Positions 57,912 through 64,000 of a DNA stretch of 64,000 nucleotides are shown here, one piece after another (positions within the stretch are counted from its first letter, which is position 1; each line of letters starts with the position of its first letter). The stretch is from Pseudogymnoascus destructans. Taxonomy: Eukaryota; Ascomycota; Leotiomycetes; Thelebolales; Thelebolaceae. The stretch covers positions 806,001 through 870,000 of the forward strand of contig NW_020167521.1 of the NCBI RefSeq assembly GCF_001641265.1. The letters are read 5' to 3'. The notes below the pieces were generated by a model. That model was not told the DNA's origin. It saw nothing but the letters and a program-made list of their open reading frames with translations, and made no database searches. The translations under genes were made by a program, and so were the position numbers.

Positions 57912-59385
57912 CATGTATTGTGGCGTTGCTGTGTACGTATTAAGCATCTAACCTTACAAAGAGAGACACAATTGAGAACCATTTCTCTTTGTATGATTCC
58001 CTTGCTAGTCGGAGCAGCGTTTGTTTGTCTGTATATAACTTCTGTCGCTCCTTGTACTAGGCTGAGTGTCTGTCAGATGTATCAGGCATATTTGCTGTTG
58101 CCTCCTTTATGCGCATATCGAGCTCTCTGATTTCAGGTCTTTAGTCAAACTCCTCTTGTTCTTTACGTAGAAGCTTTCTTGAAGCGTTCTTGTCACATCG
58201 ATGGTCCATACTTCGCAACGTCTCAATGTTCTCAGTAGACGAGGTTTCGCCGAGAAACGCTGACAAGGCATCTACACAAGGCATTCTACCTTAACAATCT
58301 TTAACGCGTAGTCTTTGTCATATGTTTTTGTGTTTCGAATACTATGAACTGTTAGGAGCTCGCTAATTCGGCCATATCATGATGACGCATAGTATTCAAT
58401 AAAGTCTTTGAATATAGCACTGTCGTGTTGTAGAGTTGCCTCTATCTCCAGTCCCTTTACACTAAGAAACCTAATTATCTCCATTAGTACACCTATACAC
58501 AGTGATAGGTTTCACGTACTCTTTCTATAGAATCTCTACACTCTCGTGCTTGTCTTTGGTAGCGCCAGCTAGAGACCGTTGTTCAGTTTGGCTTAACAGA
58601 GTCTGTCGATCAGATGTACTCTGTGCAGAATAGCCTCGCTTCTGTGCCAGAGTATATCGATCTTCTTGAGAGAGCGTTCTCCTTCCCATTGTAGCAGGTA
58701 GATAGTCCTTAAAAGAGAATAAAATTGTAGATGGTAAACAGCGGAAAACCAAGGTGGTGGGAGTCTGCCTCTTTATACCATTTCGACGGCTCACCCTCCT
58801 CAGCCTCCTCAGCCTCCTCACCAGCTCACCAGCTCACCCATCGCGCATTCAATATCGCGGTGCAACACGTCTCAATTCTTGACCCACCTCTTGCGCGTCG
58901 AGTTGGTCTCCATCACATATTGGGGGCGGGACGACCTTGGCAAGCAGCAACATCGTGAGGGCCTCAATATCCTGAGGGCGGCGACGCTCACCCACTAGGC
59001 CAGATGGCACCGTTCTGAGTAAAAAGCAAGTGAAAGCTTGAGATCGGTGGATTAGTAGTTGGGGGGTGACCACCAGCGAATACCCACTGTTGTATGTTTT
59101 TTTGTCTTTTTTATACAATAGATTTATTTTCTCCTTGGTGGCGTGGTAGATTTGCCGTGTCCAAACCTTGTTTCGCCGGCACGTTCATGGCTTCCTCATC
59201 GGTTCGCTTCAGATCGAAGGTTGCGTATCACCTGAAAGATCAATTCAATATGTAGGAGCTGCATCAGGTGTATTCCTCTAGAAGGGTGTCATAGTATTTA
59301 CACCTACAACATACTTGCAGAATGAAGACAGAAGGCAAAGGTTACCAGGGTCTCGGAACGGAGAATGTCACAAGGGCTATGTTGT
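57912..59385. other. 1.5 kb without a clear gene
   Basis: A minus-strand frame at 58525-58821 has ATMGRRTLSQEDRYTLAQKRG near its middle and could be a gene fragment; I do not recognise it. About 58797-58840 is a short CTCCTCAGC/CACCAGCT repeat. Otherwise nothing. Confidence 0.4.
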
Positions 59386-61813
59386 TCAAGATATATATTT
59401 TTCTTCTCTAAGTTTAATCTCGTGCACCATCTCCACGTGATTCTTGAAAAGGATAATGTTGCCAAGAAGTAGCCCTTCGGCCTTGCAAACTGGATGCCTG
59501 CATTCAAATGTCCCTGTAGTATTCTTCTCCAAATGCCTCTCAACGTGGTCCATCATCTTGTCGGGTTTAGAGAAGGTGCGCATCCGTCTGTCGTAACTCT
59601 GTCGATCGTCGCCAATGCAGAATATGCACTGAGTTGTCTTGCACTTCACAGGAAATGTTTCAGGAACAGGTGATTCTTCCTTCACCTCGGGGGACCCTCC
59701 AAGAGGAGACCCCGAGGACGATTTGCTCAGCCGTGACTTATGACACTGGACTTCTTGGCGACGAGATAGTGCGACCATTGTGTCGATGGCATGAATCCGT
59801 CGTATGACTATATCACGTGCATTCAGATCCTTAGAAAGGTCGCACATGATTTCTTGAAGCTGGGCCCGTTCCGGCAGCTGGTGCTTGACGACAGGCTCAA
59901 CATAAGTCGGTGTCACGACTTTGACCTTCTTAATGATCTTCTCAAGTTCTTCGTTGTGGATACGGTAGAAGTAGTCTCGGCGGTACTCCCTCTTGAGCTC
60001 TCGCTCAAACGTCTTGGTTACTGTAGCAATCTGTCAATTTAATTGACGATATTCTTCACCAGCTTCCGTTCCAATTGAACCCTGAACAAATGCGTGTCCA
60101 TACAAACGCTTCAGCTCCAAGCGAAGCTCTTGCTGTTCAAGCTTCAGCTGCACCAGCTCTGGATTGGGCGGGAGGTCATTGCGAACATCGTCAGGTACTG
60201 TCTGAGGCGCTCGGGGATCACAAGTGAGACTCATGTGCGTGAAGGCCCGGAGGAAGCCAGAATCGGTAGGCTGGTCTAGGACTGCATCTTGAACGATAAA
60301 CCTGACTTTCTCATTGTTGTATGATCCGCAAAAGACGCCAGTCTGAGGATTGTGCCTTAGAATCTGGTCGCGAACTGCTGTCGTCGCAGCCCCTACGCAA
60401 TCGTCAGTTAAAGCAAGCTATGGTCCATGAGAAGTTTACCGTCAACAGCGTTTCCTGTGCCTCTGCGAAAACAGTAGCTGGTTAACTTCTGCTCAAAACC
60501 AGTCGCCCAGCCGAGACGATCAAGGTAGTAAGCGTAGGTCGAGTAGCGTAAAGCCTTCCACTCCGACGTACAGAACAAATCGCACGAGCGCACCGCCTGA
60601 CGAAATATAGGCCTTTTAAGCATCTCCGGCTTCCAATGAATCAAGACAGCTTTTGTAGGATGCTGCAGATGACTTGTAAATAAAGGCTCTGCGTGTGAAT
60701 AGCCTTCGACCTCAATTGCATCATCCTTTATTGCATGAGTCAAGACATGGCTGATAGGGCAAAGTATGGGAAGGGCTTCTTCATGAAAGAGGAAAGTCGT
60801 GCTAAAGTCGTGAAGTTAGTTGGGATAAGGGAGAGGCATTGTGGAGGGACATACGGTTTCGGTTTCCTATCAGCACCTTTGTGATGGGAGAAAGTGATCT
60901 CCATGCCTAGGAGGTCTCGTTCTCCCTGTGTAGGGTTCCGAACAATCCAGAGACGGATGTCCTCGTAACATAAACTCTTATATTTCCGTTCCACAGTGTC
61001 AGGGTCAAAGTAATCATCGTCATATTCAGTATCGCTTTTATTATCCCATGGCGCTCGCCCTTGATAATTTGGCTCATCTAATCCCTCTCCCTCATCTACA
61101 CACTCATCTTCATCCAAGTCATTAACGGCATCCCAGACTTCTATATGTGGGCGTTTGCGAGAGGTCGTCTTTCCGCCTGCACGCTTTAAGGCATCAACCA
61201 GCTCGGCAGGTCGACAACCAGTATAGATAGAAAGGAGCATTATTGTTGCGGTCGTTAACCGTTGGTCCTCAGTCGGAAATACGGAGGTATCCCGAGCCCA
61301 GAGATGAGTGAGGAGGAGAAGGATATCGTCTGCTCCCAACACTGGTTTGGCCTTCATCGTCCGTCTGAGTTCGAATTCGTCTGCCAAGGTCGTATCTAGA
61401 TACTACAAGAACGGTGTCAGTGTCATGTCTTCCATAAGTAACATTAAATATAAAGCATACCTTAAACACCTCTTTTGCATCGTTTGTATCCATGTGACGC
61501 CCATTGACCCGATTATAGAGTTGTTTGAACTGCAGCAGATACTGGTGGACAGAGTTAAACGCCTTAACTTTATAATTCTCGCAGATGAAGCATAGGAACA
61601 ACATGGTCTTCAGTTTATCGCATTGCTGAATAGCTCCTCGCACGTCGTCTACACCCTGAAAAGCACAGAACCTTATCTCGAGTAAGTGATGGGAGCTTTG
61701 AGGGGGACGTTGTCGACTTACTTGGACCACTTGCGCCAGATGCCTCAGACATTCTCTTTCATGGCTTCGGCATCCTTGGGTTTCTGAGATTTGGTGCTGA
61801 GCTCTCGTCCCAT
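59386..61813 (-). pseudogene. DUF3435 tyrosine recombinase (Starship captain-like) with in-frame stop
   Basis: DUF3435 proteins are the tyrosine recombinases (captains) that move Starship giant transposons. Exons on the minus strand: an uncertain first exon near 61813-61722, then 61655-61461, 61402-60855, 60801-60440 and 60392-59386, all phase-compatible from 61655 on. Seen: LFLCFICENYKVKAF and YNRVNGRHMDTNDAKEVF (core-binding part); ILLLLTHLWARDTSVFPTE; IYTGCRPAELV with the first catalytic Arg; SHHKGADRKPKP; LTSYCFRRGTGNAVDG with a second catalytic Arg; and a C-terminal EYRRDYFYRIHNEELEK helix. A zinc-finger tail follows (CIFCIGDD...HVERH...CRHPVC...H). A TGA at 60036-60034 interrupts the last exon between QLN and QIATVTKTF, where homologues carry Arg. 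The upstream end is cut by a transposon at 61841. Confidence 0.85.
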
Positions 61814-61840
61814 AACCCGGTAAGTTACAGAAGAACTCCG

Positions 61841-62103
61841 GTCGCAAGTAGCAGAAGCAGAAGCAGCAACAGCAACAGCTTCACAGAGGCCTAGAACAAC
61901 ACCACGACTTATAGAGGAAGCTACAATTGAGGAAATAGACAGAGAGGGTGAAGAAGAGATATATGACAGTGATTTAGATGAATTAGCCTAGTAGTAATTG
62001 AACAATTTCAATTTTTTAAAGGTGGTAGTGGTTTGATGGGGTGGTTCCGACCCCACTACCCCCGTTACGCCATTACCCCCGTTACGCCATGACCTACGTT
62101 ATG
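61841..62103 (+). mobile_element. Pogo/Fot-type transposon 3' fragment
   Basis: The C-terminal codons of a pogo-type DDE transposase (SQVAEAEAATATASQ...YDSDLDELA, stop near 61990), then a 3' tail with GGGGTGGTTCCGACCCCAC, two ACCCCCGTTACGCC units and the end word CATGACCTACGTTA. Its left edge is abrupt and abuts the DUF3435 gene. Confidence 0.75.
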
Positions 62104-62336
62104 GCAAATCTAAAATTGTTAATAACTACCTAATAAGGCTAGCTTACATGCTAGCATTTTTAATTATAACATATAAGTATATAAATTATCTAAGTTTAAT
62201 AACATTAAGCTCTAGCAAGTCAATTAAAGTAATTATTACAAGTTTGAATTATATATCACGTGATGTGAATTTGTTTGTGAATTTACCTGTAAAATTGAAA
62301 TAGCCGGTCTGGCCATGTAGCCGGTCTGACCACGAC
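62104..62336. other. AT-rich spacer
   Basis: Strongly AT-rich, with a second end-like word, CCACGACCTATGTTA, at its right edge after two GCCGGTCTG units. No coding signal. Confidence 0.45.
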
Positions 62337-62937
62337 CTATGTTAATAGTGCAGCCAAAGACTCCAACAGAGAGCATGACATTTTTGAGAAAGTATTTCTG
62401 AACAGCAGTCAGTCCACCTGATTTTCCAACACTTCACAAAGCAAATACAGTAACTTACTCTCTTCTACAATAAGTCGTGGCATTCTCAACACTCCTATAA
62501 AGCGATATATTCATAAGTTAGCAGATGAGACAGAGCGGCTCAATACATGCCACATACTACAACAAAGGGAGACAGATAACTTGCGCTCAATTATTCAGAA
62601 GCGCAGAGTACAAAATAAGGGCAAGAGAGCAGTTTTGAAGGGTCAATTCCACATCACAACTGAGGAGTTGCAGTCGCAAGTAGCAGAAGCAGAAGCAGCA
62701 ACAACAGCTACATCACAAAAGTCGAAATTATCAACAACTCCACAAGTTACAACATCTATAATTGATCTAATTGATGATGGGAGTGAGGAGGAGCTATTTG
62801 ACAGTGATATAGATGAATTAGCATGGTAATGGTAGAACTATTTTCAATTATTTTGAAGCTGCTCATATTTTGAAGGGGTGGCTTACCCCACCATCCCGGT
62901 ATGGCCATGGCCCCGGTATGGCCACGACCTACGTTAT
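62337..62937 (+). mobile_element. Pogo/Fot-type transposon 3' fragment, plus orientation
   Basis: Contains the transposase C-terminal frame 62581-62829 (IIQKRRVQNKGKRAVLKG; TTEELQSQVAEAEA; ends ELFDSDIDELAW) and a decayed upstream part (HKLADETERLNTCHILQQRE). It ends with two GGTATGGCCA units and ACGACCTACGTTA. Its 82-residue frame is identical to the minus-strand copy at 63822-63574. Confidence 0.82.
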
Positions 62938-63266
62938 CAATATCAATTAAATCAATTACAGATGTTGTAACTTGCGGTGTTTTTGATATTTTCGACTTTT
63001 GTGATGCAGCTGTTGCTGCTTCTGCCTCTGCAACTTGCGACTGCAACTCTTTAGTTGAGATGTGGAATTGACCCTTCAAAACTGCTCTCTTGCCCTTATT
63101 TTGTACTCTGCGCTTCTGAATAATTGAGCACAAGTTATCTGTCTCTCTTTGTTGTAAGTTAGTTAATAGGGTTGTAGATTTGATGGGGTGGTTCCGACCC
63201 CACTACCCCCGTTACGCCACTACCCCCGTTACGCCATTACCCCCGTTACGCCATGACCTACGTTAT
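62938..63266 (-). mobile_element. Diverged pogo/Fot-type fragment, minus orientation
   Basis: The same C-terminal region (IIQKRRVQNKGKRAVLKG in reverse) with about 10 percent change in the visible codons, joined at 63180 to another copy of the GGGGTGGTTCCGACCCCAC / CCCCCGTTACGCC tail (three units here). Confidence 0.75.
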
Positions 63267-63484
63267 GCGTGGATCACAGCAAACAAACACCAAGAAGCTG
63301 AGGGGGTGTGTGACAGGGAAGTCACGTGTAAACAAACAAATAGGTGTGGCACAACAACTAATGTAGGTCGTGGTGTAACCGGGACCATGGTGTAACCGGG
63401 AATGCGGGGTAAGTTAGGCCAGTGCAGCTGCCCCATCAAAAACATCATCCACCTCACTTGACCTCATGAACCAACCTGCCCATT
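63267..63484. other. Transposon-end remnant between fragments
   Basis: Holds a further end-like stretch, ATGTAGGTCGTGGTGTAACC, with paired GGTGTAACCGGGA units at about 63362-63403, then unrecognised sequence. Confidence 0.5.
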
Positions 63485-64000
63485 AACGTAGGTCGTGTCC
63501 ATACCGGGATGGTGGGGTAAGCCACCCCTTCAAAATATGAGCAGCTTCAAAATAATTGAAAATAGTTCTACCATTACCATGCTAATTCATCTATATCACT
63601 GTCAAATAGCTCCTCCTCACTCCCATCATCAATTAGATCAATTATAGATGTTGTAACTTGTGGAGTTGTTGATAATTTCGACTTTTGTGATGTAGCTGTT
63701 GTTGCTGCTTCTGCTTCTGCTACTTGCGACTGCAACTCCTCAGTTGTGATGTGGAATTGACCCTTCAAAACTGCTCTCTTGCCCTTATTTTGTACTCTGC
63801 GCTTCTGAATAATTGAGCGCAAGTTATCTGTCTCCCTTTGTTGTAGTATGTGGCATGTATTGAGCCGCTCTGTCTCATCTGCTAACTTATGAATATATCG
63901 CTTTATAGGAGTGTTGAGAATGCCACGACTTATTGTAGAAGAGAGTACTGTATTTGCTTTGTGAAGTGTTGGAAAATCAGGTGGACTGCTGTTCAGAAAT
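63485..64000 (-). mobile_element. Pogo/Fot-type transposon 3' fragment, minus orientation, runs off the window
   Basis: Starts with ACGTAGGTCGTGTCCATACC and the GGTAAGCCACCCC tail, then the transposase C-terminal frame 63822-63574. It is collinear with 62390-62937 in inverted orientation, differing only by small indels and a few bases. The rest of the element may lie beyond 64000. Confidence 0.82.

Noticed and set aside
62581..62829. 82-residue ORF, and its identical twin at 63574-63822, as separate small genes
   Set aside because: They are the C-terminal end of a pogo-type transposase in truncated fragments, with decayed sequence upstream.

Overview
The window is a filamentous ascomycete chromosome segment (Pezizomycotina). 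The evidence is short GT-AG introns of about 45-130 nt with CTRAY-like branch sites, a velvet-family gene (veA), a Chs7-like gene, and fungal-only families: a DUF3435 tyrosine recombinase, a DUF3723 protein and expanded kinase-like genes. A leotiomycete is possible, but the sequence alone does not settle the class.

Region 1 (1 to about 32.25 kb) is conserved core genome with spaced housekeeping genes. In order: the 3' end of a Rab GTPase; PMT2-type protein O-mannosyltransferase; an MFS sugar transporter; a Chs7-like chitin synthase chaperone; the TFIIH subunit SSL1; a 1.9-kb field of unrelated minisatellites on a very G-poor strand; veA, whose C-terminus lies in another frame; a nuclear-looking coiled-coil protein; an Mga2/Spt23-type membrane-tethered regulator; RNase H1; tRNA adenosine deaminase subunit TAD3; a 338-bp heptamer satellite; and 6-phosphofructo-2-kinase/fructose-2,6-bisphosphatase. 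Their products act in secretion and wall building, transcription and repair, genome and tRNA maintenance, lipid or hypoxia sensing and glycolytic control. They do not form a cluster with a common task.

Region 2 (about 32.3-64 kb) is accessory and transposon-rich. It holds a truncated Helitron Rep gene, a gypsy-type LTR plus frameshifted gag with a second solo LTR nested inside the LTR, a broken fungal kinase-like gene, an intact kinase-like gene, two hypothetical genes that converge with abutting stop codons, and a Cys-rich gene split by a solo LTR. It also holds two paralogous pseudokinases on either side of a 97-residue MADS-box-like gene, a 5'-truncated DUF3723 gene with a perfect 31-bp inverted repeat at its broken edge, and a DUF3435 recombinase with an in-frame TGA. 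The last 2.2 kb is a pile of pogo/Fot-type transposon fragments.

A DUF3435 recombinase at the outer edge of an accessory block, reading inward, with DUF3723 as a neighbour, is the signature of a Starship giant transposon. My best reading is a decayed Starship-like island of roughly 29 kb (about 32.5-61.9 kb). Its captain has lost its upstream end to a pogo insertion and carries a CGA-to-TGA-type stop. The exact termini are not resolved.
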